Of a stretch of 64,000 bases of DNA, positions 10,976 to 21,143 are shown piece after piece (within the stretch, counting starts at the first letter, position 1; the number at the start of each line of letters is the position of its first letter). The stretch comes from Dichotomocladium elegans. Lineage: Eukaryota; Mucoromycota; Mucoromycetes; Mucorales; Lichtheimiaceae. The position numbers and the translations under genes are program-made. The stretch is from contig JAIXMN010000009.1 in the NCBI GenBank assembly GCA_025716815.1, forward strand, positions 496,001-560,000, read 5' to 3'. The notes below the pieces were generated by a model that was given only the letters and a program-made list of their open reading frames with translations, made no database searches and had not been told where the DNA came from.

Positions 10976-11569
10976 GCCAACCGGGTTTCCTTTTCTCTTC
11001 TCTCCCCCCACCCCACGCACACGCAGCAATCTGCTTATCACCATGTACCTATTCGCATCCCTATTTTTTCTCCTCCTATACTTTATTTTCAAAAATAAAT
11101 GTCGTAAACAAGATAAAATAATGTTCGTGCAAAATGCAAGAAAAATGTCGCATTGAATTATATAAAATTGTCGTATCAACAGGTAAAAAGATTTCGCATC
11201 CATCGATTAAACCCTGTTAGTCAGCAGAAAACACTACACCTTCTCCAATCCCAATCGCTGTATAGGCCAGTTAACCGCAATGCGGAATAAAAAGGCAGAT
11301 ACTTTAGCTTCGATGAGGGGAAAAGAACGTATGCTACCCAAGGACGTGTTTCCACGTTGCTTTCAAATGAACCAGGATGTCCAAAAAGTAAACGTATGCT
11401 GAAAGAAGAAAGAAAAGTTTATAAGGTTGATGTATAGAAAATGATTCCTTCTACAACAAAATCTGGGGCTTGTGAGTAGATACAGTTTAGTTCATGTATC
11501 CAACCCTTTTGTTTATCATCCTATGCAAATCTCTACACCAAATGTGATCTTTTAAAATTGTATCGAAAT
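10976..11569. other. Convergent intergenic region (3' ends of Hsv2 and AMP-binding genes)
   Basis: AT-rich. An AATAAA at 11094-11099 is suitable for the Hsv2 transcript, 119 nt after its stop. No coding sequence was recognised. Confidence 0.45.
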
Positions 11570-13880
11570 TTACACTGCAACTGTGCGGGTGTGGACGCTT
11601 TCAATTTGTTTGTCAATCCTCTGCTGAGCCAAATTACGTAAAGCCTGTCGATCCACTTTGCCTGTGTTTGTACGAGGCAATTCAGGGAGGATCTGGACAC
11701 CGCCCTCAAGACGCATACATTCTTCAGGGACATGTGCATTGACGTACTGAAGGAAGGCTTCAGAAAATTCAGAGTCGGGTGGGCTCTCGAGCACGATGTA
11801 GGCGCGTGGAAATTCATAAGCGTGAACAGCGCTCAATGCACCGACAACAGCGCATTCGTGGACGCCAGGAAATGACATCTTCAGAGAAAATGCGCTATTA
11901 GTTCCACTTCAAAAAGAAAAAGAAAATAGAGAGTAAAAACTTACACAAACATCCTCAATGTGTTTGGCAGCAACCTGAGAGGGAATTTAGTCAAGGTCTG
12001 TTCCAACGTAATCGAGATATATACTACTATTACCGTCTTGAAACACGTTCTAATAAAGTCTGACGTACGGCCGACAAAGCGGAAATTGCCCTCGCTGTCT
12101 TCGCTGAAAATATCGGAGGTGTGATAAAAGCCATCGCTGTCAAACACCTCGGCTGTCTTTGATTCGTTTTTGTAATAACCCTAGTGATGCATGTAACTTT
12201 TTAGCTTCCATCAGCTAATAAAAGAACTGCTTTCCGCCTTTCTTTTTTATAAAACTTACTGACGCCAACGCGGGGCTCTTGACCCAAAGTTCACCAGGTT
12301 CACCAGGAGCCACATCTTCAGCAGACCGTCCGTTGAGTATTTCATAATACAATAATGAGCGAATTTGCACGATACCTTTTCCATTTTCGTCTACAATCCG
12401 GATGATGTAGTCTCCTTCAGAGTATCGCTTGCCCACATACTCTATAGCTATCCGATAAGATGAAAGGCTCCTCAAAACCTTTTTTATTCGTCCTCCTGCA
12501 GTCCGAGATCTTGCCTTTAATTTCGCCTGGATCAAGGGGGCACAAAGGCAATAATCCTTCCGTCGATCCGTAGACGAAGGCAAAGTTACAGACACCTAAA
12601 CAATTCTTTGCCTTCTGGAGTGTCTTCACATGAATAGCCTGGCCACCAGTGAGGATGGACCGCAGGGATGTGAGGTTGTATTTCTTCAGCTGCTCCGGGT
12701 GTCTTGCCGCGAACCCTACGATCCAAGGACTAATAATCATGTCGGTGATCTGATGACGCTCAACAACCGAAAAGATGGTGTCAATGTCTGTGGTGTCGAC
12801 CACATATTGTACCAAGCCCTCCATGACGGCGGCCTGGAGCGCGTGGGTGCCGGCCATGCCGTGGCCAAAATGGTTGATGGATACCATCCGATCGGAGACT
12901 GTCGGATTCGCGAAGCGAGTGTTCAACGTCCTCAGCCGCGCAATACCTGCTTGGTGACTACCAACGAAGAATGAATCAACATGTTTTTATATAACCCGCG
13001 AATAGCGCAATATCCATCATCATATAATCAACACCAATACCCTTTCTCACCCTCCCTGCAAATGTACGCAGAGGTACCCGTCAACAATAGATAACTTACG
13101 TGATGGTCACTAATTTACGCGGACCGGTTGATCCGGACGTTGTAAAGAAATAGGCAATATCCTCAGGAGCGACCTGAGGCAATGGACCACTCGCTCGATC
13201 CGGATGCGAAAAAAGGTCACTTAGAGGCTGCGTCACGTCGATTGTTGTGGAAGGAGATGTTTGAGTTTCTGCATTGACAGCAGAACCCATGAGGAAGACA
13301 GGTATCATTATCCCATATTTGTCCAATGCGCTGACCGCAAAGTTAATCAGGGAGGGATGGGTGATGAGCACACGGGGGCATGCAATCTTCAACGTAGCTC
13401 CCAGTTCGTCGACGGTTGAACAGATCGGTAGAATCAAGGTTGCACAGCCTAAAAATCGAGATTACCATTGATACCTTTGCCTTGCTTTACATATACGACA
13501 TAATTACCTGCGGCAATGCTTCCGTGGACTGCTACAAAGTAATCGATCTTTGTGTATAGTCATTTGAAACCAAGAGGGAGTTATAGAGAACGTGAGGAAG
13601 GGGGGAAGAGTAGCGGATGTTCACAACAGGTATAAAGGAAAATACGTACATCGTTCGGTGCATAAACAGCAGCGATATCGCCAACCTGAAGACCATATTG
13701 ATCGCGAAAATTCATAGCAACCGATCGGACGGTGTAACGCAGACTGTTGAAAGAGTAAAAACGTTCGGGCACAAGAGCATCAATGAGCAGAGGTTCGTCA
13801 TCTGAAAACGGCCTCTGCAAATTGTTTTCAAAGATTTCCTCGTAGATGGATGTGGAACTGCGGACAGCGGCTTGCAACAT
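11570..13880 (-). CDS. AMP-dependent acyl-CoA synthetase / 4-coumarate-CoA-ligase-like enzyme
   Basis: ANL-superfamily adenylating enzyme that activates a carboxylate with ATP and probably transfers it to CoA. Eight exons (13880-13650, 13547-13508, 13448-13100, 12957-12515, 12441-12260, 12180-12034, 11974-11945, 11878-11570) give 576 residues. Core motifs in order: IDYFVAVHGSIAAGCA, the P-loop-like TTSGSTGPRK, FVYGSTEG, ELWVKSP, GFYHTSDI, GRTSDFIRTCFKTVAAKHIED and the C-terminal catalytic-Lys motif PRTNTGKVDRQAL. The usual HTGD is HTSD here and the hinge is GRTSDFIR, so the substrate pocket or hinge is atypical, but the catalytic Lys is present. Intron 4 (12514-12442) has a GC donor. A decayed paralogue fragment lies just upstream at about 14.8 kb. 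The substrate cannot be assigned. Confidence 0.88.
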
Positions 13881-14754
13881 ATTGCTCAGGTGAAAAAAAG
13901 AGATTCGGTGAGTGAGGAGAAAGAGAAAGAGAGAGAGCGAGAGAGAGGAAAACAGCGAGGCTCTTTTTCAATTGTTGCCAGATGCACATCTCAGGAGAGT
14001 AATTGCATGCATAAATTCGCATTTACCATATTGCCGAACATTGGATGCACCCCAATGCGACTCTTCAACGGAGGAGAGCGTACATCCGGTCTGATCTGTG
14101 TTCGATCTCAAGCGGGTGCACTTGGCAACCTCTTTTGAGGGATATGGTGCAAATCATTGATAAATGGCCATAAACTTGTTTCAATTTGTCTATTAACGTA
14201 TATCAAGTATATGATAGTGCTAATCGTGTCTGCTGATGCGCCGAGGGAGGTTGCAAACCCGGGATGCCATGTTCAAACGCCTCATATGCATCAAGCCCCT
14301 TGGAATATGCCTCGATACAACACCAAGCTTTGATATGGGAAGAGGTGGCATCAAGGAAAGCTTGGAATTTTTTCTTTCAGGCTCTTAAATGAATAGCCGC
14401 AGCGAACGCGGACTCGCGCTTTACTGCACCTCAATAACGCTCAATCCAGTTACATTCGCAATGACATTTTGGATTTATAGAGCTAAAAAACAACAGCTAC
14501 ATGCCTTCTACTGCTTAAATTGCTGTTGTGGCCACAGCATTTTGCGTCATTTTCCCTTTTCGTCTTTGCAGTCCATCCTCCACACTTTGCCAGATCGATA
14601 CAGAAAGGGCTCTTCTCGATTCATGATCCGCATTCTTTAATGATACAGTACCTTCGATTTCTTTGAAGTACATAACGTCCTTCTTTTCACTTTTGACAGT
14701 TACCTTACCATTTCTTACGCCTTTAACACACGCTTTGCTGTATATTAAACGCCT
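13881..14754. other. Gene-free stretch upstream of the AMP-binding gene
   Basis: Begins with a GA-rich tract (about 13905-13950) next to the start codon and should contain the promoter. The rest may include further decayed parts of the paralogue described at 14755-14935, but I could not align them. Confidence 0.35.
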
Positions 14755-14935
14755 TCCCCCTTCCTCAATGCGCTTCTCCGAGCTTGTCATTTTTGTGACT
14801 AGAAGCGCATCTGCAGGGACGGCAACCGGGGTTGAGCATATAGGTAGCATTAAGGTGGCATATCCTACTTGGTTTCTCACAGGATCATTGATCCGCCGCT
14901 GCAGTGGCATGCAAAGAGAGTCGATCATTTTTTTA
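14755..14935 (-). pseudogene. Decayed fragment of an AMP-binding paralogue
   Basis: Minus-strand translation contains YATLMLPICST followed by ALLVTKMTS. This parallels CATLILPICST and the RVLITHPSL stretch of the intact neighbour (13448-13350). The nucleotides also align: plus-strand ggttgagcatataggtagca at about 14830 against ggttgaacagatcggtagaa at about 13417. About 60 bp upstream on the minus strand, gtggcatgcaaagagagtcg matches the intact exon 2 (about 13524). The two exon-like blocks keep their order and spacing, but the frame is not continuous and no other domains were found. This looks like the remnant of a tandem duplication. Confidence 0.65.
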
Positions 14936-16407
14936 CAAGGCCATCAAGCAAATATGCCTTTGTCTTCATCCGAGTAGGATACCATGCATTGTTAGGGCCA
15001 TCAACGGCTAGCTACATGACCCACTCGTAACCCACATATTCATCATGAAGGGATCATTGCCATCGACCGTACATGTGATTGAAGGGTAGCAAAGGAATAG
15101 TTGCGACCAGCATGGAGATCATCGATGATAAATGGCTCGTTATCTGCATGGGGTCGAGGTTGCAGGGGCCCAAAGTTCTGCTTATAAACTGTAATGGCGG
15201 TTGTCGCTCAGAAGCTGCGATAGTGCCTGCCATGAAGCAGGAATGGGAATGGAAGCGAATACGAGAAACCTAACTGCTTTACAAATGGCCTCAACGCAAA
15301 ACTACCTCTTTTTTATCAAAGAGAAGAAAGGGAAATAGTAATCTTCGCATATATTTGAAAATGCAGTGGATAACGGTATTTCAGAAGTAGAGGATGCCTG
15401 TTGTTCTTGGACCTAGAGAAATTGGTTTTTGTGGCTCTCCGATTGCCAACCAGTCTTACGATTCGAAGACGCAATTGACATCGGCACTAATAAGGAACTC
15501 TTAACATAGGATGAGTTGATATGCAAAAATCTGTGATCCTCCCGAGTTAAAATGTTTTCATGCTAAGAAACAGCATTACTATTTCCTACAGCAGACTATG
15601 GCAACCGCATAAGGTGATCGACGGACGCATGATGGATGATGATCGTACTGTCGACACCAGTTTCCTCTCCTCCCCTTATATTTGTAAAAGAGCTATCTTG
15701 CAGAGGAATGTATTGTAATCTTTTTTTAGCAATAAGCATGAGAGAGGTAGCAATCTGCGTTTGCATATTGTCTACATCCGTATGTTTATCAAGGCCAATG
15801 ATACTTGGTGAAGCATCCCCTCCTTTCTCCCGGGATTGGTTCCAACAGTCCGTAGCGAATTGTACATGCACGTGGCGGCGTTATTGATCAAACTTTAAGC
15901 ATTTCTGCCTCTCTCCTTTGTTTTGTTTACCCCCTAAAAAGTAGCCGTGCCTTGCTGCAAGGGATGGTACCACCACCTCCTGGTTTCTGGAAATGATGTG
16001 CCTGGCAATACTTCTCTGACGACGATGACCGCATTTTCGCATATGCCCGCCTTTCCAATTTATATGGCGTAATAGTACCGAGCCGGTATGAGCCGCTCGG
16101 AGGAGAATGGCAGCATCAAAGGTGTATAATCCTTGGTTCTCAGAAGTCGATATGCCATGGAACCATTTTTCATTCGTGGGTGTGTATGGAATCCCCATCC
16201 TTGCAACGTATTCGCGACGTCGCTATTTTTTTTTTACTAGCTGGACGAATGATCGGCAATCAAGAAGTACGAACTCATCATCTCAATCCTATACGCATGA
16301 TTCTCCCTCTCTCCTGAGCACCATCTGCAACAGACTTCATTTGCATGACAAGAAGAGGAATCAGGGCGGATCATTTATGTAGCGCTATGAATTGTTTAGG
16401 ATGTTTG
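14936..16407. other. Gene-poor stretch with two unassigned minus-strand frames
   Basis: Minus-strand open frames of 105 residues (15881-16198) and 91 residues (15596-15871) lie end to end in different frames. They include non-repetitive segments such as SIARHIISRNQEVVVPSLAA and MQTQIATSLMLIAKKRLQYI. I recognise no family. They might be a decayed gene or chance. No RNA gene or intact mobile element was seen. Confidence 0.3.
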
Positions 16408-18044
16408 CTAAAGGGTTAGGAGACGGCCCATGGAGTTTCCGGTCAGACTCAACAAGATCCGAATTCCAGCAGAACTGGGATCGGGGAGCTTGAGACGCTT
16501 GGCAAAGAGTTCTCCCAGAAGTACGAGCACGGCCTGGAGGACTTGAAACAGACGATTCCGCAGGATGATGCAGGCCAGAACCCAACAGAGCGTGTTTCGA
16601 TATGCCATCACCTTTCTGAACCCTCGTGTCATGAATCGACGCATCAGCAGCTCGAGTTGAGCTAAGATCTGGAGTGCCAGATTAGAGGGATGATGAGGAG
16701 CTGTAGATGTGGAAGGTCGGCTGGTAAGTGCGGTCTGCTCTGTTATTGTTGTAACCGTTTTTATCGTGGTGATGGAGCTTGGAGTATTTTCATCTGTAGC
16801 AAGCGCATTAGTTTGAAGCGAAATGGTCTCCGGCTTGCTCGTTCCTGAAGTTGCAACATCAGACTCTGTGATGGGCTCTTCAAGAGATGGTTCAGAGTCC
16901 ATTTCAGGGGTATAAAGCTCGGCATCAAAGTAGATGGATGAGCTAGAGCTTGATCGGCTGAGCGGCGGCGGTTGTTCTTGCCGGCGAAACGTTGGATCTC
17001 GGTTCCAATCCCAGGTAACCGGGTCTGGACCTTCAAGTGCTGCACGTGCATATAACAGCAAGCAAGCAAGTAAGTCAACTTACCCCATTCCCTGATCCCA
17101 ACGTCTCTTGATTTACCAGCAATGAAATCGGGTTGGTCAATCCATCTCGACAGCTCTGCAACCTTTGGAAAGCTGACGCGACTCTTTGCCTCCTCGGTGA
17201 GCAGGAGTTTCACCATCTGCCATATCCCCTGATACATCCACCCAAAATTAAGCAGGCATGCTGCGCCTAGCGAGGACGGATAGCGCTTGATCATTTTGAT
17301 AAATGCGCCGGCAATTTTCCTATCCTAATATGCGCGGCGTCAGCTGAACACTGGTCATTCGCAATGATTGCATTGATTGACTTGCTCTGGGAAGAGATTT
17401 CGCCTTTTTGAAATCAATCAGCAGAACAGATTCGGTGACAATGGGGTTTTTCTCTCCATTTTTCATGCGGTCCATAGACGCCTTGCAAGTTATACGCCGG
17501 GAGGTCTCAAAAACAAAGGTGATAAAAGGCGACAAAAACTCGGAAGCATCCCCAACAATGTCTGGAAGATAGCTCAATTGGATGAGGACCACCGGCCGCC
17601 CTATCCGATCGTTGCCGTGAAAAAAACAAAAGGGGCCTTCGAAAAAAGCAGGGTTCTGGTCCTCAACTGTGAGAAGACCCACGTTCTTGTGTATCCGCCA
17701 CTTGAGCGTGTCCAACATACGCGAGAGTGTGTGGGGTATCAAGAAACCGTTTTTACGCAAGTAACGAAAGATGGTTACTAGTAACATATTCGTCGGCCAC
17801 GCAAAAAAGAAAAAACAATACGAGTGGACCAATCAATCGCGGCTTACAAAGTGTAGAAGCAAGTTATCTTACCTCGATCGTTGATATACTCGTCTAGCGC
17901 AGCTGTTTGATCAAATGAGAGCTTGTATTCTTGAACGAGTAGCGGCATTTCTCGCTTTAATGCGGAATGAATGCTGGCTATATCGGACTCATGCTCCTTG
18001 TAGAGTTCATTGAGATCCTCCATTCGCTTCTCGTCAACATCCAT
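16408..18044 (-). CDS. CRAL-TRIO (Sec14-like) domain protein with hydrophobic C-terminus
   Basis: Predicted lipid-binding/transfer protein. Four exons (18044-17873, 17777-17386, 17324-17084, 17039-16408) give 478 residues in consistent phase. A helical CRAL-TRIO N region (residues 1-90, ending in YLRKNGFLIPHTLSRML) is followed by the CRAL-TRIO fold (about 95-250). Landmarks are RIGRPVVLIQLSYLPDI, ESVLLIDFKKAKSLPR and the joined DRKIAGAFIKMIKRYPSSLG, with LLNFGWMYQGIW near its end. Then come a Trp/Pro linker, a Ser/Thr-rich low-complexity stretch (about 290-390) and hydrophobic helices near the end (TLCWVLACIILR, LFQVLQAVLVLLGELF). The tail suggests membrane anchoring, unlike soluble Sec14. 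Intron 2 (17385-17325) has the GC donor AGA|GCAAGT; joining there restores a continuous CRAL-TRIO sequence. Confidence 0.87.
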
Positions 18045-20522
18045 GGTTTTTTAAAGGAAGGAATGTAAATTGTGAGGATCAATGTGGGCGTGTGTGTGTG
18101 TGTTGTGCGAATGAAAGAATGTGCACCGACGCAAAGACACATGATAATCTACGGCTTTACTGGACCGTCCAATCAATTTCCCGGGTTACCTGATGTGCGC
18201 TTCACAAGATATGTGCATTAGAACTAGTAATATCTCTTTACCTCTCACATCAATACTGCAGTGATCATCGTTGGTCCATTTACACTCGGCTTAAATGGAG
18301 CCTTTTTATGGAAGCATAAATATAATGCATGCCTTCAGCGCTCTGCTTATTAAGCAAAATAGGGTTAAAGATCGTTCAATTCAAATACAGAATCCCTGAA
18401 AGTTGTGTTTCGAGCCATGTCAAGCAATCTATTTTGTGGAGTCTCAGCGTGTTATTATCTGGTGATATTTAATACCGCCTCTGTTATTATTGTCCACGTA
18501 TCCTATGTGCAAGATTTCATGCTCAAACCTTGTAGTGGCTAATGTTCAACATCTATCAGATGTTATTTACTCTGTATGCTCTCTCTTGAATACCTAAGCT
18601 GGCGCACGGGACATCATTTTTTTAAAAAGTAGAATATCTTCCTGGATCCTCATAAATCACCCCATTTCAATCGTCTGACACAAACTTAACCCTTACATGT
18701 GAGTAATGGAACAAATAAGGAAGACCAGATCCAAATAGAGTGGCTTATTGAAATTGCTCTAATCGCCCACACCCCACGCGACTCATATAAGCGCAATAAA
18801 CCATTAAGCGAAAGAAGGGGGGTGCTCTCTGGTTTTTATAGATATCCAGGCCTGCGCTTACTGAACTACTTGTTCTCCTTCCGCTACACGAAAGTGGAAG
18901 AAGCGCCACCCAAACTTTCATTTCAAACGAGAGAAGATCGGTATGCAATAATGGTTTCGCACGATTATCAGATTCTGTTCCTGATGAATACGTCTAGTAC
19001 CGCGGCAACGCAATCCACGTCGCTCATATGGAACATATACATATATATATATATATATCTTGGGAATGAAAAGACATCCGGTTTTCTCATCATATTTTAG
19101 CTCCTGGGAGGATTTGCACCAAATTTAACCTGAAAGGGCCATCATCCACGACAAAGGGGAATTTCATTAACTCACTCTTGTGCGGCAATATGCAAGGTTA
19201 AAGTTACTGTGCTTTGTCAGACTGTGCGATGGTTACATGATGATGTCGAGTCATTGATGAACCACCGCAACACTCGGTATCTCATTTGTCTCAAGTCGAC
19301 AGGGCCTACACACGATCAAGACAAACATGCGCGCACGTGGTCAACTTTCCCGTTTCGTGACTTTTTTATTTTTTTCCTTGGATGGGGGCCTGTGCAGTAA
19401 ACAAAAAAGGATAAGAATCAGAGCGCGCTATGGTACCGCGACCTAAAAATCCGAATGGAAGCAAAGAGAGAAAAAGAATGACTTGTCTTTGGGGACTAGT
19501 AAGCAGGGTGAAAGAAAGAAGACAAGCGTTCTCCTGGGTGGGCTAGAACAAACGTGCTGAAATATGTCACACGTCAATAATAGCGGTTTCATTTGTTTTT
19601 AAATCTTATCGGAATTACCAATGGCCGATCGAACGTTTTCTAGAAGGCTTATCTGCACGGGAAGAAGAGGGTGACGAATGCCACTTTATTACATGAAATT
19701 GGCATAAATAAGCAATATAAGACAAGTAAATGTAACACTTGTCTAACTCGTAGTCTACGAGCATCATTTTATCTACGCGCACATATTATGTGCACTCACA
19801 GAGGCACTGGTTATCCCTAATCTTCCTCCGCTACCATCCCCCCCCAAAAAAATCACTCTCATATTAACATTGCCTCATTTTTCTTCTGTACATCAAATGA
19901 GCCGTCTCAAACAAATCGACTATTAAGCTCATTCCAGATATGCAGTTCCTTGTTACCTATTTAGGCGCCAATCAAGTGGAAACATCGGGCAGGTCTTCTC
20001 AATCCAGAATCCAAAATCTACAAACCAGATAATTCTTGATTATGGGGATCGGGGTTTCAGGATGTCCGGTGGGTCGGATAGAATGACGGGAACGGAAGAA
20101 GTCCAATGGCAAAGCAAAGTTGTATTCGACATATTAGATGTCCACAGGCGCATGCATGTACGTCATGAAGTTGTCGTTGTCATTACCAACGATGCTACTC
20201 CTGGGGATAGGAGCTTTTCTTTGTGTTCTTCTTCTTCCCAGATCGTGGGTGTAATCTCGGACTTCTATAAGTGGGGTACTCTTTCAGCCAGAGCATGCTA
20301 TTGTTGCGATGTCTCATTTTGAGATGTTCCACCTAATGAAGCTGCGTCTCAACTCAGATCATTGTCAGCAGCTTGGCTCTATTTGGTTCCGCTCATCGTG
20401 GTCTGTCTCGCGCTCTGTCATTCGAATTATATATCATTTTATGAAGCTTAATTCGCAGCGCCATATCTTCTTTCTTATTCCCTTCTTTATTCCATCGAAT
20501 CTGCTATCACACATCATCTCCC
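18045..20522. other. 2.5-kb gene-free, AT-rich stretch
   Basis: No recognisable protein on either strand. The longest frame (plus 18699-19100) runs into an (AT)n tract and has no family features. A (GT)n tract lies at about 18090-18104, upstream of the CRAL-TRIO start. The right end probably contains the promoter of the HTH gene starting at 20523. Confidence 0.4.
19041..19058. repeat. AT dinucleotide microsatellite
   Basis: About nine AT units in a gene-free region. Confidence 0.85.
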
Positions 20523-21143
20523 ATGATCATGTCCGCTCGGCCATCAACTACGCAGGTCCATTACCAACACCCGTCATATCATCATCAACATCATCATCAC
20601 CACTTGCCATATGTTCCTGATGCTGTTGCACCGGCTCCATCCCGTACAGCATCTTCACACGCCAGTAGTCATGTATTTGCCATAGACTTCATCATGAATC
20701 CTTGTGAGAGCGACAACGAAGCAGAGGATGAGGAACCAGTAACTCCTCTGACCTCCCAACCTCCAAGTCCCGCTTCAACCGTCTCGTCGCCCTCAATACC
20801 TCCTCCTCCTCCACCGCCGCAATCCTCTTCTGCTCCTTTGCTAGCAAGGAAGAAAACACATTCGATTTATAAAATATCATCGTCCCCACCACCGTCATCA
20901 TTGCATGAACGTCGAGAAAGTACGAGCTCAACATCATCCAAGGTATCCAAGCGCAATTACCAACGGCATGACAAAACCAAGATCGCAAAACTCCTGGAGA
21001 TCTATTATGTCCAGAAACAATCTGTTCGAGTAGCAGCGAAGATGGTTGACATCCCCAGGGCCACTGCCGGTCGCTATATTCAAAAAGAAAAGGCCTCACG
21101 GGAAGCGAACGCGAAGAAGTATGTCAACCACACCAACAAATGA
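20523..21143 (+). CDS. Small Pipsqueak-type HTH protein with disordered N-terminus
   Basis: Single-exon frame of about 206 residues. The first 145 residues are low complexity: His-rich, Ser/Pro-rich, an acidic patch (SDNEAEDEEPV) and poly-Pro. The C-terminus is basic and helical: KTKIAKLLEIYYVQKQSVRV then AAKMVDIPRATAGRYIQKEK. This matches the Psq/homeodomain-like HTH of transposases and transposon-derived regulators. No DDE catalytic domain follows, so the product would be a DNA-binding protein only, perhaps a domesticated transposase N-terminus or a regulator. Two in-frame ATGs (20523, 20529) are near the start. It sits alone between two gene-free stretches. Confidence 0.65.
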   Translation: MIMSARPSTTQVHYQHPSYHHQHHHHHLPYVPDAVAPAPSRTASSHASSHVFAIDFIMNPCESDNEAEDEEPVTPLTSQPPSPASTVSSPSIPPPPPPPQSSSAPLLARKKTHSIYKISSSPPPSSLHERRESTSSTSSKVSKRNYQRHDKTKIAKLLEIYYVQKQSVRVAAKMVDIPRATAGRYIQKEKASREANAKKYVNHTNK

